64,000 nucleotides of DNA from Planctomycetota bacterium (GTDB taxonomy: Bacteria > Planctomycetota > Planctomycetia > Planctomycetales > Planctomycetaceae): the NCBI GenBank assembly GCA_003388505.1, contig QQVO01000019.1:1-64000 (forward strand). The letters are read 5' to 3'. The notes under the pieces were generated by a model. That model worked only from the letters and a program-made list of their open reading frames with translations, was not told the origin of the DNA and made no database searches. Shown here piece by piece: positions 8,429 to 21,001 of this stretch. How positions within the stretch are numbered: position 1 is the first letter of the stretch; each line of letters starts with the position of its first letter. The position numbers were made by a program, and so were the translations under genes.

Positions 8429-9208
8429 TCAATCCAGCGCCACCATCCTGTTCCGGCAGTCAATCCGCACCGGCTCGTGGTAGTGCAGCACCGTGATTTC
8501 CTCCGAAACGGCAATCGGACTGCACACCAGCAGTTCGGCCCAGTCGGTCGAGTTCGCCGCAATGTAAGCCAGATGAAACGACTCAATCGGCACTTCGCAG
8601 CTCGCCGGCTGCCGCGGAAACAGCACCGGCCCCGTATCGGTCTGGTAGAAGATCTCGCGATCCCCCGCGTTGATCGTCTTCACCGGATACTCCAGCCGCA
8701 CGCCGAAACCGTCGTCCGTTTCGAACTCCGTCACGGCGACCAGCGGAACATTCGCCAGTGTCGCGTCGATCACTTCCTGCGGGGTCTGCAGCTCCCGGCC
8801 TTCCGTGCGGCGCACGTCGATGCTCAGCTTCGCGTACGCCTCGGAAACCAGCCCCACCTGACGATGCGGCTGCTCCCCCAGCGACGGCGGATACAGCATC
8901 ACCTTCCGCCCGCAGTGGTCGTACTGCTTGATGACCAGAAAGTGCTTGTCCGAGACCGTGAGGCAGAAATCGGCGTTCGGATCGTTCCAGATGTCGCTGG
9001 AAACGTTCACCCGCTCCGTCTTGCACGACGCCCCCATCACGTACTGCACCGGGTCACCCCCGGGCGCGGTCAACTCGCACACGCACTCCAGTTGAATCCG
9101 CGGGTTGTTCGCCGTGTGGTTCGGCTTCGTCGATTGCGTTATCGCAGGCTGGACCTGCGAGTCAATGCGAAACGTCAGGAACGAACGAGAGAAATCACAC
9201 GCCTGCAT
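8429..9208 (-). CDS. Hypothetical protein
   Basis: A 259-aa protein from ATG 9208 with GAGGAA upstream. No signal peptide or membrane helix. The sequence looks like an all-beta soluble protein (RIQLECVCELTAPGG..., KHFLVIKQYDHCGRKVMLYPP). No catalytic or binding motif recognised. It stands alone, with one copy of the 105-bp repeat ~70 bases upstream of its start. Confidence 0.6.
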   Translation of the reverse strand: MQACDFSRSFLTFRIDSQVQPAITQSTKPNHTANNPRIQLECVCELTAPGGDPVQYVMGASCKTERVNVSSDIWNDPNADFCLTVSDKHFLVIKQYDHCGRKVMLYPPSLGEQPHRQVGLVSEAYAKLSIDVRRTEGRELQTPQEVIDATLANVPLVAVTEFETDDGFGVRLEYPVKTINAGDREIFYQTDTGPVLFPRQPASCEVPIESFHLAYIAANSTDWAELLVCSPIAVSEEITVLHYHEPVRIDCRNRMVALD

Positions 9209-9278
9209 CGAACATGTTCCTCAGAGTGTCACCTGGTACGGCATTCCACAATTGGCGAGAGGGTTTGGCCGGTCCCGA

Positions 9279-9383
9279 TTATAGCGCTCTGCGAATCAGT
9301 GCTGGCACTCTGTCTCGCGAAATCTCGGACTCGACAGTCCCAAAACTGCTCGACGAGGACACCTGGTCGAGCAATTTGCTCTA
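9279..9383 (+). repeat. 105-bp dispersed intergenic repeat, copy A
   Basis: Starts TTATAGCGCTCTGCGAATC and ends with an imperfect hairpin GAGCAATTTGCTC. It matches copies at 12425 and (inverted) 20493 along its whole length, with conserved blocks CTGTCTCGCG and CTCGACAGTCC. It lies in the ~420-base gap (9209-9632) before the transhydrogenase gene; no gene was seen in that gap. Confidence 0.85.
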
Positions 9384-9632
9384 GCCGCGACCCGCAGGGG
9401 AGCGTTCCATTTCGCGCCGTGTTGCAACTCACCGCCGAAGTGTCCAACATCGTACGCGCGATGGCCCCCATTCGCGAGCGACGGTCCAGCAAGGCGTCAT
9501 TCACCGGCCGTCTCAGAACAATTCTCCGTCGCTCCCGTGTCATTCGCCGTCGGGGCGGGTATTCTCGGTGTTCTCGCGGGGGTCGATCGATCCCGAATCA
9601 CGCCGCATCCAGCCTGCCGCCGGGGAGCAGAA

Positions 9633-10910
9633 ATGGAACACGACAACGTTTTCCAGATGTCGGCCTCGAACATCCGCTTCGGCGCCGGTTGCACCGCCGA
9701 GATCGGCATGGACCTCCACGCCATGTCGGCGCAGCGCACGATGGTTTTTCTCGACCCCAAGCTCTCGTCGCTGCCTGTGGCCGACGTGATCGCCGCATCG
9801 CTCAAGTCCCAGAACTGCGATTACGTCCTCTTCGACGAGGTCTCGATTGAACCGACCGACGCCAGCTTCCAGCACGCCGCCGCCGTCGCTGCGGAGGGTG
9901 GCTTCGATTCGTTTGTCGCCGTCGGCGGCGGCAGCACCATCGACACCGCCAAAGCCGCGAACCTGTACTCCACCTGGCCGGCCGATTTCCTGAGCTACGT
10001 GAACGCGCCGATCGGCGAAGGCCGGCCGGTCCCCGGTCCCCTCAAACCGCTCATCGCGGTGCCGACAACCGCCGGAACCGGCAGCGAAACGACTGGCGTC
10101 GCGATCTTCGATTTCGTCGAGCGCAAGGCCAAGACCGGCATTGCCCATCGCTTTCTCAAACCGACTCTCGGCGTGATCGATCCCGACAACACCCGCACGC
10201 TGCCCCCCGCCGTCGCCGCGTCGAGCGGTCTCGATGTGCTCAGCCACGCCCTGGAGTCGTACACCGCGATCCGTTTCGACCAGCGTCCCAAACCTGAGTC
10301 TCCTTTGCACCGGCCCGCCTACCAGGGCTCGAACCCGATCAGCGATCTCTGGTCGCTGCATGCCCTCGAACTGATGGCCGAATACCTGCCGCGAGCCTTC
10401 GCCGACCCGGGCGATGACGAAGCCCGCGGCAACATGCTGCTGGCGGCCGCAATCGCCGGCATCGGGTTCGGCAACGCGGGCGTCCACCTCCCGCACGGCA
10501 TGTCGTATCCGGTCGCCGGCATGGTCAAATCGTTCGATCCGGAGGGGTACGACGTCGATCATCCGCTCGTTCCCCACGGAATGTCGGTGATCCTCAACAC
10601 GCCGGCCGTCGTGCGGTTCACTGCGCCGGCCTGCCCCGAGCGGCATCTGCGAGCCGCCGCCGCTCTCGGAGCAGACGTGCAAGGCGCCGCTCCCGCAGAT
10701 GCGGGAAACATCCTGGCCGATCGCGTCATTCACTTCATGCGGCTGATGGAGATGCCCAATGGCTTGCAGGCGGTGGGTTACACCAAAGACGACATTCCCG
10801 GACTCGTCGCCGGTACGCTGCCGCAACACCGGGTGACAAAGCTCTCGCCGCGCCCGGCCGACGAGGCGGCGCTCACGAGCCTGTTCGAGGAATCACTCAC
10901 CATCTGGTAA
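9633..10910 (+). CDS. Hydroxyacid-oxoacid transhydrogenase (iron-type alcohol dehydrogenase family)
   Basis: Predicted 425 aa from ATG 9633 behind GGGGAG. It belongs to the group III iron-dependent alcohol dehydrogenases and matches the ADHFE1/HOT branch closely, with VGGGSTIDTAKAANLY, YVNAPIGEG, PTTAGTGSETTGVAIFD, SGLDVLSHALESY, RPAYQGSNPISD and GVHLPHGMSYPV, the latter motifs holding the metal-ligand Asp and His residues. The enzyme oxidises 4-hydroxybutyrate to succinate semialdehyde while reducing 2-oxoglutarate to 2-hydroxyglutarate, with bound NAD. It is 9 bases upstream of an aldehyde dehydrogenase gene, which could take the semialdehyde. The physiological substrate here is inferred. 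Confidence 0.9.
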   Translation: MEHDNVFQMSASNIRFGAGCTAEIGMDLHAMSAQRTMVFLDPKLSSLPVADVIAASLKSQNCDYVLFDEVSIEPTDASFQHAAAVAAEGGFDSFVAVGGGSTIDTAKAANLYSTWPADFLSYVNAPIGEGRPVPGPLKPLIAVPTTAGTGSETTGVAIFDFVERKAKTGIAHRFLKPTLGVIDPDNTRTLPPAVAASSGLDVLSHALESYTAIRFDQRPKPESPLHRPAYQGSNPISDLWSLHALELMAEYLPRAFADPGDDEARGNMLLAAAIAGIGFGNAGVHLPHGMSYPVAGMVKSFDPEGYDVDHPLVPHGMSVILNTPAVVRFTAPACPERHLRAAAALGADVQGAAPADAGNILADRVIHFMRLMEMPNGLQAVGYTKDDIPGLVAGTLPQHRVTKLSPRPADEAALTSLFEESLTIW

Positions 10911-10919
10911 GGGCAGGCG

Positions 10920-12413
10920 ATGCCGACAGAGGCTGTGCTGAACCTGATCGGCGGCACGTTCCAGGCCGCGTCGACGGATCGATTTGAAGACGTTTTCAAT
11001 CCGTCGACCGGAGAGATCATCGCGCAGGTTCCACTCAGCGGACGCGAAGACGCTCAGGCCGCCGTCATCGCTGCCGGACGTGCTCTATCGTCCTGGAGCC
11101 AAACGCCGGTGATTGACCGGGCCCGCGTGATGTTCCGCTACCGGGACTTGCTCGAACAGCACTTTGACGATGTGGCTAGGCTGATCACTCGTGAGAACGG
11201 AAAGACCCTAGCCGAATCCCGTGCGGAGTTGCGGCGCGGCATTGAGGTGGTCGAGTTTGCCTGCGGCATCCCGAGCCTGTTTATGGGACGATCGCTGGCA
11301 GACGTCGCGCGGGACGTCGACGCCGACGTGATGCGGCACCCGGTCGGCGTCTGCGCCGGGATCACGCCGTATAACTTCCCCGCGATGGTGCCGATGTGGA
11401 TGTTCCCCATCGCCCTCGTCTGCGGGAATTCGTTCATCCTCAAGCCGTCGGAAAAAGTTCCGCTCACGGCGAACCGCATCGGGGAACTGCTGCTGCAGGC
11501 GGGCTGCCCGGAAGGCGTCTTCAATGTGCTGCATGGCGGCCGGGAATGCGTCGACGCGCTGCTCGAGTCTCCCGGCGTCGCGGCGATTTCTTTCGTTGGA
11601 TCAACACCTGTCGCACGGGAAATCTATCGGCGAGGCGCAGAATACGGCAAGCGAGTCCAGGCGGCGGGAGGAGCGAAGAACTTCTGTCTCGTGATGCCCG
11701 ACGCCGATCCCGTCCTGGCGGTGCAGGCGCTGGCGGCAGCTTCATTCGGGTGCGGCGGCCAGCGCTGCATGGCGACCAGCATCGCGGTTCCGGTCGGAGA
11801 CGCCGCCGATTCGCTGATTGATCGATTGGCACAACACGCCGGTTCGCTGCGGGTCGGCCCGACGCACGAGGGCGACGACGTCGACCTCGGTCCGCTGATC
11901 CGCGCGCAGCATGTTGAACGCGTCTGTTCGCATATCGAGTCAGCCGCAGAAGGCGGCGCGACGGTCGTCCTCGACGGTCGCAGAAGCGAGCCAGGGGGCG
12001 GGTTCTTCCTGGACCCCAGCATTGTCGATCACGTCGCGCCGGAAATGGACGTGGCCCGCACGGAGATTTTCGGTCCACTGTTGTCCGTCATCCGCGCCGC
12101 AACACTCAATGAGGCGCTGCGAATGGGCCGCGATTGCGAGTTTGGCAATGGCGCTTCGATTTTCACCCGCGACGGCTACGCCGCGCGCCGATTTCGTGAT
12201 GATTTCCCGGCCGGAATGATCGGCATCAATGTCGGCGTCCCGGCCCCGATGGCCTGGTTCCCGTTCACCGGCTGGAACAACTCATTCTTCGGCGATCTCC
12301 ACGTGCAGGGGACGGAAGGCATCCAGTTCTACACTCGCCAAAAGGTCACACTCACCCGCTGGCTGAAACCGACCGGTGACGATCCAAGAGACCCCGTGTG
12401 GCGGGGATCGTAA
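10920..12413 (+). CDS. mmsA: CoA-acylating methylmalonate-semialdehyde dehydrogenase family
   Basis: A 497-aa aldehyde dehydrogenase-fold enzyme. The MMSDH subgroup is indicated by NLIGG at the N-terminus, PVGVCAGITPYNFPAMVP, the QAAGGAKNF segment (where ordinary ALDHs have their catalytic Glu motif), and the nucleophile Cys in GCGGQRCMA. Family members convert (methyl)malonate semialdehyde plus CoA to propionyl- or acetyl-CoA. ATG 10920 is 9 bases after the transhydrogenase stop, so the two form an operon and are likely metabolically coupled; the partner suggests a C4 semialdehyde is also possible. Confidence 0.88.
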   Translation: MPTEAVLNLIGGTFQAASTDRFEDVFNPSTGEIIAQVPLSGREDAQAAVIAAGRALSSWSQTPVIDRARVMFRYRDLLEQHFDDVARLITRENGKTLAESRAELRRGIEVVEFACGIPSLFMGRSLADVARDVDADVMRHPVGVCAGITPYNFPAMVPMWMFPIALVCGNSFILKPSEKVPLTANRIGELLLQAGCPEGVFNVLHGGRECVDALLESPGVAAISFVGSTPVAREIYRRGAEYGKRVQAAGGAKNFCLVMPDADPVLAVQALAAASFGCGGQRCMATSIAVPVGDAADSLIDRLAQHAGSLRVGPTHEGDDVDLGPLIRAQHVERVCSHIESAAEGGATVVLDGRRSEPGGGFFLDPSIVDHVAPEMDVARTEIFGPLLSVIRAATLNEALRMGRDCEFGNGASIFTRDGYAARRFRDDFPAGMIGINVGVPAPMAWFPFTGWNNSFFGDLHVQGTEGIQFYTRQKVTLTRWLKPTGDDPRDPVWRGS

Positions 12414-12424
12414 TCGAACAGCAC

Positions 12425-12529
12425 TTATAGCGCTTTGCGAATCCGTGTTGGCGATCTGTCTCGCGGATTCTCGTCCTCGACAGTCCAAACACCGCTCGAC
12501 GCGGACCCATGGTCGAGCAGTTTGTTCTA
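12425..12529 (+). repeat. 105-bp dispersed intergenic repeat, copy B
   Basis: TTATAGCGCTTTGCGAATCC to the hairpin-like end TCGAGCAGTTTGTTCTA. Same orientation as copy A, inside the gap between the convergent mmsA and nitrilase genes, 12 bases after the mmsA stop. Confidence 0.85.
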
Positions 12530-12580
12530 ACCTGCCGTTTCCATCGACGACTGCGTTGTCTTCGCGAGTGCGGATCGCAC

Positions 12581-13651
12581 TCAGGACAACGTAAGTCGAT
12601 CATTCCGCATCGCCACGCTGCGGGCGAGGTAGTCGCGGTTGGTTTCGAGTTCGAATTCCTCGGCGATCTGCTCGACCGTCAGTCCCGGCCGCCGGGAGGC
12701 GAGGATGAAGTAGCCCTCCGGTTCGAAGAGTTCAATCTCGACGTCGGGGCCGTACTTCTCCAGCAGCGCGGGGAACTTGTGCTGGTTGTAATCGATGTGA
12801 AACAACTCGCGGTTGACGACGACGTCCGCCACCGCCCACGGGGGCATGAGACTCTGCCGAACTTTGAGCGACTCGTTACCGCGCTGATGCAGATAGCGGC
12901 CGCTCATGTCGATGATGGCGCTCTCCGCGCCGTAGGCGACGGCGATCGAGAACCCGTAGCGGAGAGCCCAATGCTGGAGGAGTTGGCCGCCCCAATACAT
13001 TGACGGCCAGAAAACGAGTCTCGCCCGTTGACGTTCGAGTTCGGCGGCGACGTGGTCGAAGTTCGCGTCGAAACAGACGGCCGCTCCGACCCGCACGCCG
13101 TCGCACTCAGCGACCGGAACGCCGTCGCCCGGAGTGATGCCCTCTTCCATTTCACCGGTCGTGGGGTAGTTCTTGCGGTAGTTGAGGACCAGGTTTCCTT
13201 TCCGGTCGACGATCGGCACCGAGTTGAAGACGCGGTCGCCGGAGCGTTCGATCAGCGGGGCGATGATCGCCGTGTCGAACTCGCGGGCGATTTTCGCAAC
13301 TTCTTCGACGTAGGGGCCCAACTCCGGAGCGGCGGCAATCCCCTTCTGGAATCCACCTCCGCCGCACGTGCAGATCTCCGGGTAGCAGACGAAGTCCGGC
13401 TTCTCGTGCGCGACCTTCGCCGTCATCTCCCGCAGCGGCTGTAGATTGACGCCTTGGGAGCGATGGTCGTGAAACGGCATCGAATAACTGACGGCGGCCA
13501 CGCGGACGGAGTATTTCGTGTCTTCTTCGACCGAGGCGGCGAAGGCGCTCGCCGTATTCGTCAGCGCGGCGGCGCCGGCCGTCATGCCGACGGCGCTGAG
13601 AACCTGGCGGCGGTTGAGGGCGTTCTGCGCGGTGTTGGAGCGTGTTGGCAT
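12581..13651 (-). CDS. Tat-exported carbon-nitrogen hydrolase (nitrilase superfamily)
   Basis: A 356-aa protein with a twin-arginine signal (NRRQVLSAVG at 13-22, then a hydrophobic Ala-rich stretch). The nitrilase Glu-Lys-Cys triad is seen as Glu92 in CYPEIC, Lys160 in LNYRKNYPT and Cys193 in AAVCFDANF. These enzymes cleave amide or nitrile C-N bonds; the substrate is unknown. It lies 37 bases after the DUF1501 gene on the same strand, pointing to a shared transcript with the DUF1501/PSCyt1 pair and a periplasmic catabolic role. Confidence 0.88.
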   Translation of the reverse strand: MPTRSNTAQNALNRRQVLSAVGMTAGAAALTNTASAFAASVEEDTKYSVRVAAVSYSMPFHDHRSQGVNLQPLREMTAKVAHEKPDFVCYPEICTCGGGGFQKGIAAAPELGPYVEEVAKIAREFDTAIIAPLIERSGDRVFNSVPIVDRKGNLVLNYRKNYPTTGEMEEGITPGDGVPVAECDGVRVGAAVCFDANFDHVAAELERQRARLVFWPSMYWGGQLLQHWALRYGFSIAVAYGAESAIIDMSGRYLHQRGNESLKVRQSLMPPWAVADVVVNRELFHIDYNQHKFPALLEKYGPDVEIELFEPEGYFILASRRPGLTVEQIAEEFELETNRDYLARSVAMRNDRLTLS

Positions 13652-13688
13652 GACTGGATTCTCGGGGTTGCGGGGGCGGTTCGATTTG

Positions 13689-15110
13689 TCATGTGAGGAT
13701 GTCCTCGACGACGTGTCCGTGGACGTCAGTGAGGCGGAACTGTCGGCCTTTTGATTTGAACGTCAATTTTTCGTGATCGATGCCGAGGCAGTGCAGGATG
13801 GTTGCGTTGAGGTCGTGCACGTGGACGGGGTTTTCGGCGACGTTATAGGAGAAGTCGTCGGTTGCGCCGTGCGTGATTCCGGGTTTGATTCCGCCGCCGG
13901 CCAGCCACATCGTGAAGCAGCGGCCGTGGTGGTCGCGGCCGTAGTTGTTCGGCTCCGGCTTCCCCTGGCTGTAGATGGTGCGCCCGAATTCGCCGCCCCA
14001 GACGATCAGTGTGTCTTCCAACAGGCCGCGCTGCTTGAGGTCTCTAACAAAGGCGGCGCAGGCCTGGTCGATGTCGCCGCACTGCAACCTGAGATCGCTG
14101 GGCAGATTGTAGTGCTGGTCCCAGCCGCGGTGGTAAAGCTGCACGAAGCGGACATCGCGTTCGAGCATCCGGCGGGCGAGCAGGCAGTTCGCGGCGAAGG
14201 TTCCCGGGTGGCGGGCGTCTTCGCCGTACAGTTCAAACGTCTGTTCCGTTTCGTCGCTCATGTCGGCCAGGTCGGGCACGGAGACCTGCATGCGGTGGGC
14301 CATCTCGAACTGTGCGATTCGCGTTTCGATCTCAGGATCCCCCACGACCTCGAACTGCTTCTGATTAAGACGCCCCAGGCCGTCGAGCATGCGGCGGCGG
14401 GTCTCGGCGGTAATGCCCGGCGGGTCGGTGAGATAGAGCACCGGGTCGCCCGACGAGCGGAACGGAACGCCCTGATGGTTCGACGGCAGAAACGCGGAGC
14501 CCCACAGCCGAGCATGCAGCGGGTCGTCGGGCCGTGCTGCGCTGCCGCTGGAGATCAGCACTACGAAAGCCGGCAGGTTGCTGTTCTTGCTCCCGAGCCC
14601 GTAGCTCACCCACGCGCCCATGCTCGGACGGCCGGGCTGCTGGTGTCCGGTCTGCAGGTAGGTGACGGCGGGATCGTGGTTGATCGCCTCGGTGTGCATC
14701 GACTTGATGAAGCAGAGATCATCCGCCACGGCCGAGAGGTGCGGCAGCACTTCGCTGATGGTGGCTCCCGATTCTCCGTGCCGGGAGAATTCAAACAGCG
14801 ACGGCGTGACGGGAAACGATTCCTGATCGGCCGTCATCCCGGTGAGACGTTGGTTCATGCGAACCGAATCGGGGAGTTCCATTCCGGCGCGGTCTGCGAG
14901 CGTCGGTTTCTCATCAAACAGGTCCATCTGCGACGGACCGCCGTGCATGAAGAGGTAGACGATGCGCCGGGCGCGCGGTGCGAAATGCGTCTGCGATCCG
15001 CTCAATTCGGAGTTCAGAAGCGACGCCAGCGCGACCGACCCGATTCCGGCGGAGGAACGTTGCAGAAAGCTGCGACGGGCGAGGTGGTTGAAATGCGGTT
15101 GGTCAGTCAT
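13689..15110 (-). CDS. DUF1501 domain protein, Tat-exported
   Basis: A 473-aa protein with a twin-arginine signal ([21 protein letters not shown] from residue 12). The body has the sulfatase/alkaline-phosphatase-like DUF1501 hallmarks [20 protein letters not shown] and [12 protein letters not shown]1501 proteins are hugely expanded in planctomycetes and nearly always paired with a PSCyt1/DUF1549/DUF1553 partner, as here (partner upstream, 302-base gap holding a repeat element). The molecular function is not established. Confidence 0.93.
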   Translation of the reverse strand: MTDQPHFNHLARRSFLQRSSAGIGSVALASLLNSELSGSQTHFAPRARRIVYLFMHGGPSQMDLFDEKPTLADRAGMELPDSVRMNQRLTGMTADQESFPVTPSLFEFSRHGESGATISEVLPHLSAVADDLCFIKSMHTEAINHDPAVTYLQTGHQQPGRPSMGAWVSYGLGSKNSNLPAFVVLISSGSAARPDDPLHARLWGSAFLPSNHQGVPFRSSGDPVLYLTDPPGITAETRRRMLDGLGRLNQKQFEVVGDPEIETRIAQFEMAHRMQVSVPDLADMSDETEQTFELYGEDARHPGTFAANCLLARRMLERDVRFVQLYHRGWDQHYNLPSDLRLQCGDIDQACAAFVRDLKQRGLLEDTLIVWGGEFGRTIYSQGKPEPNNYGRDHHGRCFTMWLAGGGIKPGITHGATDDFSYNVAENPVHVHDLNATILHCLGIDHEKLTFKSKGRQFRLTDVHGHVVEDILT

Positions 15111-15129
15111 GGGAGCACGCGGATCTTTG

Positions 15130-15400
15130 ACGCAGAGTCGCTGAGTCGCGAAGACTCGCAGAGTTAAACAAAACGAATGGCTTTCTCGATCTTCATCGCG
15201 GGTGGTGGGAGGCCTGTGACTGTTCTCGATGCTTCTGGTGGTTGTTCAATCCTGGATTGACGGATTGGGCGCCAACTCAGCATTGATGAAGCATCAGCAC
15301 AGGAGCAAGCCACACTGCTATGGATGAATTATGCAGGTGTTGGTTTGAAGAGCTGCTCTCAAGAGTTCTTAGCGGTCCTTTGCGTCTTGGCGTTTTCGTG
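15130..15400. repeat. Element with terminal inverted repeats, copy 1
   Basis: The gap between the DUF1501 and PSCyt1 genes begins CGCAGAGTCGCTGAGTCGC and ends CGGTCCTTTGCGTCTTGGCG, which are imperfect inverted repeats of each other. The same end sequences bracket 60938-61169. The interior is non-coding. The gap (15111-15412) holds no gene. Confidence 0.55.
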
Positions 15401-15412
15401 TCGGGCAAGCGG

Positions 15413-18535
<3,123 letters not shown>

Positions 18536-19035
18536 GGCGGCTTCCTCACGGCAGAAGACAAGGGTTGATGTTCACACACTTGAAACCTTCAACTTAACAG
18601 GGAGGGCGTCTCGTGGGAATCTGGCAGATGCATCTGGGCGGCCGCGACCGGGACCAGGGGGCCGGCGTCATTGCACTGAAAGAAGTGACCGGTGAGACCG
18701 CGTGGACAACGACCGGCCTTGGGGCCGGACCGGTTGGGACGGGGAGATCGGCCTTCCGCGGGGCAGGGTCGATGCAGCGGAGAGAATGCGACGACGTATT
18801 CGGGCGGGGTGGATCGTTCACGCCTGGAACGTCAGGGGCCTGCGTCTTGAGGCTTACCGAACTCCCGCAACCCCGGTGTGATTGTTCATGGGCAGCCGCT
18901 TGGGCCGCTCTCGTATGCGTCTTTCAAGCGTTCGATCGCCTCCAGGTTGCGTTGCATCCGGGTGTCGATCCCCAGTAGTTTTCCTTGAGTACGATGCGAT
19001 GTTGTCACAAACACGTCGCGACCAAGGTTCGATGA
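18536..19035. other. Non-coding gap with a possible minus-strand gene remnant
   Basis: 500 bases between the divergent PSCyt1 gene and the AIPR remnant. On the minus strand, 18886-19030 reads as an open end of ~48 codons closing with LGIDTRMQRNLEAIERLKDA and then ESGPSGCP-stop, which looks like the C-terminus of a larger helical protein now cut off by the AIPR gene. The rest shows nothing recognisable. Confidence 0.3.
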
Positions 19036-20109
19036 ATGGCAACGACCACGAAACACGAACAGACGGCAAAGGATCTGAAAGCGTCTCTCGACGACATCGG
19101 AGACCGATTCCCGGTGTTGTCACCCGATGAACTATTCGTGATGTGGTTTCTTCGGGCGTACGTCACGAAAAGTGAAGCAAGAGCAGCCGAGGCTGTGTCT
19201 GGAGGCGCTCAGGACAAGGGGGGCGATGCGGTATTCATCGACGATGCGGCCCGATCTGTCTTCATCGTCCAAGGCAAATACCGTGAACAGATTGCGGCGA
19301 AGGCGGAGAAACGTGCGGACGTAGTCTCGTTGGCAGAAATTGGCCAGCGGGTGTCTGAGTCTGACAACCGCCTGTTTCAGGCATTCATTGAGAAGACTGA
19401 AGGGCACGTGGCTGAGCAGTTGAAGCTTGCTCGCCGGGGTGTGCTGAAGCAAGGCTATCGAGTGTGGCTGTACTTTGCGACGACAGGCAAGGTCAGTGAA
19501 GCGCCGCGCAAGGAAGCCGAATCGCTCGCGAAGAAAGCGTCCGGTGAGGTCACGCTCGATGTAATTGACGGGCGACGAATCATTCCAATGGTTCGAGATT
19601 AGTTGGATGGAGTTGCTCCACCAATTCCTGGCCTTGACCTCGAGATGGAAAAGAGCCCAACCGTCACTGTCAACGGCGTGTCACAACGCTACGACAATCA
19701 GAACAATATCGAGTCGTGGGTCTTCTCGATGCGAGGCGACGCGGTTGCAGAGATGTTCGATTACGCCGGCGTTCGTCTCTTCGCACGAAATATCCGCGGT
19801 TTCTTGGGAGCAAAGACAGTCGTTAACGAAGGCATGTTGGCAACACTCAACACAGAACCAGACCGTTTCATCGACTACAATAACGGCGTCACGATCCTGT
19901 GCGACGAAGCAACGAAGAAGAGCAGGAAGGGCAAGGATATCCTCGCCGTGTCAAACCCACAGGTGATCAATGGACAGCAAACCACGAGGACATTGGCCAG
20001 CCGTCCCGATCTTGCATCGAAGGCAAGTGTCCTCGTAGGCGGTCCCTGTGGGCGTGTCGCGCCGGCAGCGGAAACGGGTGGCGAGACGTTGCGCCGCCAC
20101 GGCCACTGA
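19036..20109 (+). pseudogene. Decayed AIPR (abortive infection phage resistance) gene
   Basis: Starts at ATG 19036. The N-terminal part holds GGD (62-64) ... VQGK (78-81), a restriction-endonuclease-like D...QxK pattern seen at the start of AIPR proteins. The frame stops at TAG 19600-19602, then continues in the same frame with the AIPR core LFARNIRGFLG, NEGMLATLN, FIDYNNGVTILCDE and NPQVINGQQTTRTLA. After VLV (near 20038) similarity is lost through frameshifts and the usual several-hundred-residue C-terminus is missing. AIPR proteins are phage-defence factors; this copy is almost certainly non-functional. It abuts the 3' end of the initiator tRNA. Confidence 0.82.
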
Positions 20110-20179
20110 ATGCAACACGTCGCGGACGTTGGCGTTGGTGCGGCGGGTCCGGCCGGGGGTCTCTCTCGGCGCAAAAGAA

Positions 20180-20214
20180 AACCCCACGGTCGCGAATTGC
20201 GCTTCCGTGGGGTT
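20180..20214 (-). terminator. Intrinsic terminator of initiator tRNA
   Basis: A 10-bp stem (AACCCCACGG/CCGTGGGGTT) followed on the minus strand by TTTTCTTTT, five bases beyond the tRNA 3' end. Confidence 0.85.
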
Positions 20215-20218
20215 CAAG

Positions 20219-20292
<74 letters not shown>

Positions 20293-20492
20293 TTGTGGTT
20301 TCGGTGCGGATATCTTTGCGTATCTCACCCGCAGCGACCAATCTTATCGGCAGTTCGCGTCCGTGCCAAGGGGCGAATTCGGGGCTTTTTCTCAGAAATC
20401 GGGTCGTTTGCGCGACTTTTTGCCGCGAATCGGGCGCAACGCCTGCCGTTATCCCTTCGCTGCGCTTGGCCTCCGCCTCACTGTTGTCGAAA

Positions 20493-20598
20493 TTAGAGCG
20501 AATTGCTCTACCATGTGTCCGCGTCGAGCGGTGGTCGGACTGTCGAGGACGAAGATCCGCGAGACAGATCGCCAACACTGACGTGCAAAGCGCTATAA
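20493..20598 (-). repeat. 105-bp dispersed intergenic repeat, copy C (inverted)
   Basis: On the minus strand it reads TTATAGCGCTTTGCACGTC ... and ends in the perfect hairpin TAGAGC-AATTC-GCTCTA. It is closer to copy B than to copy A (shares GTGTTGGCGATCTGTCTCGC). Confidence 0.85.
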
Positions 20599-20922
20599 CC
20601 GGGCCCAGGGGATTCTCGAACAGGACACGGATTTTCGCGGATTCGGCGGATCAGCGCGGATTTTGTGGTGAATTCCTCAACAGGCGGCAGCGCCGAGGCC
20701 GCATCGATTCGGGCGCGGATGGCGTCGACACGCAAGACAGCAATCAGCGAGAATCGGCCCCATCCGTGCTACGCACCAGCAAACGTTTTCGTCCTGCGCA
20801 AATTGTCGCGTTTGTCCGTAGCGCACGCTGCCAGTGTGCGTCAACCGCCTCTGCGATCAGCGGGACGCACGCAAGGCTGGGTGCGCTACGTGGTTGGGTG
20901 GCTGGCAACGCCCGCGCTGGGG

Positions 20923-20980
20923 TCATCCGCGTCCCATTCGAATCTCTCGGAGAGTCACTCGAATGGGAACGAGAGAAGTG
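20923..20980 (-). repeat. Palindromic repeat, copy 1
   Basis: Arms CCCATTCGA and TCGAATGGG flank a 17-base loop. The inverted sequence recurs at 59902-59947, with 12 bases of the loop missing there. It ends 21 bases before the cytosine deaminase start. Confidence 0.6.
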
Positions 20981-21001
20981 TGTCAACGACAGGAGTGGAA
21001 C

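Larger units (their letters stand above)
20293..21001. other. Long intergenic region with two repeats
   Basis: About 700 bases upstream of both the tRNA (minus) and the cytosine deaminase (plus). It contains copy C of the 105-bp repeat and a palindromic repeat, plus a GGATTTTCGCGGATTCGGCGG-like low-complexity stretch near 20630-20665. No gene was recognised. Confidence 0.6.

Noticed and set aside
13773-15167. A 464-codon plus-strand open frame over the DUF1501 gene
   Set aside because: Antisense shadow of a conserved protein.
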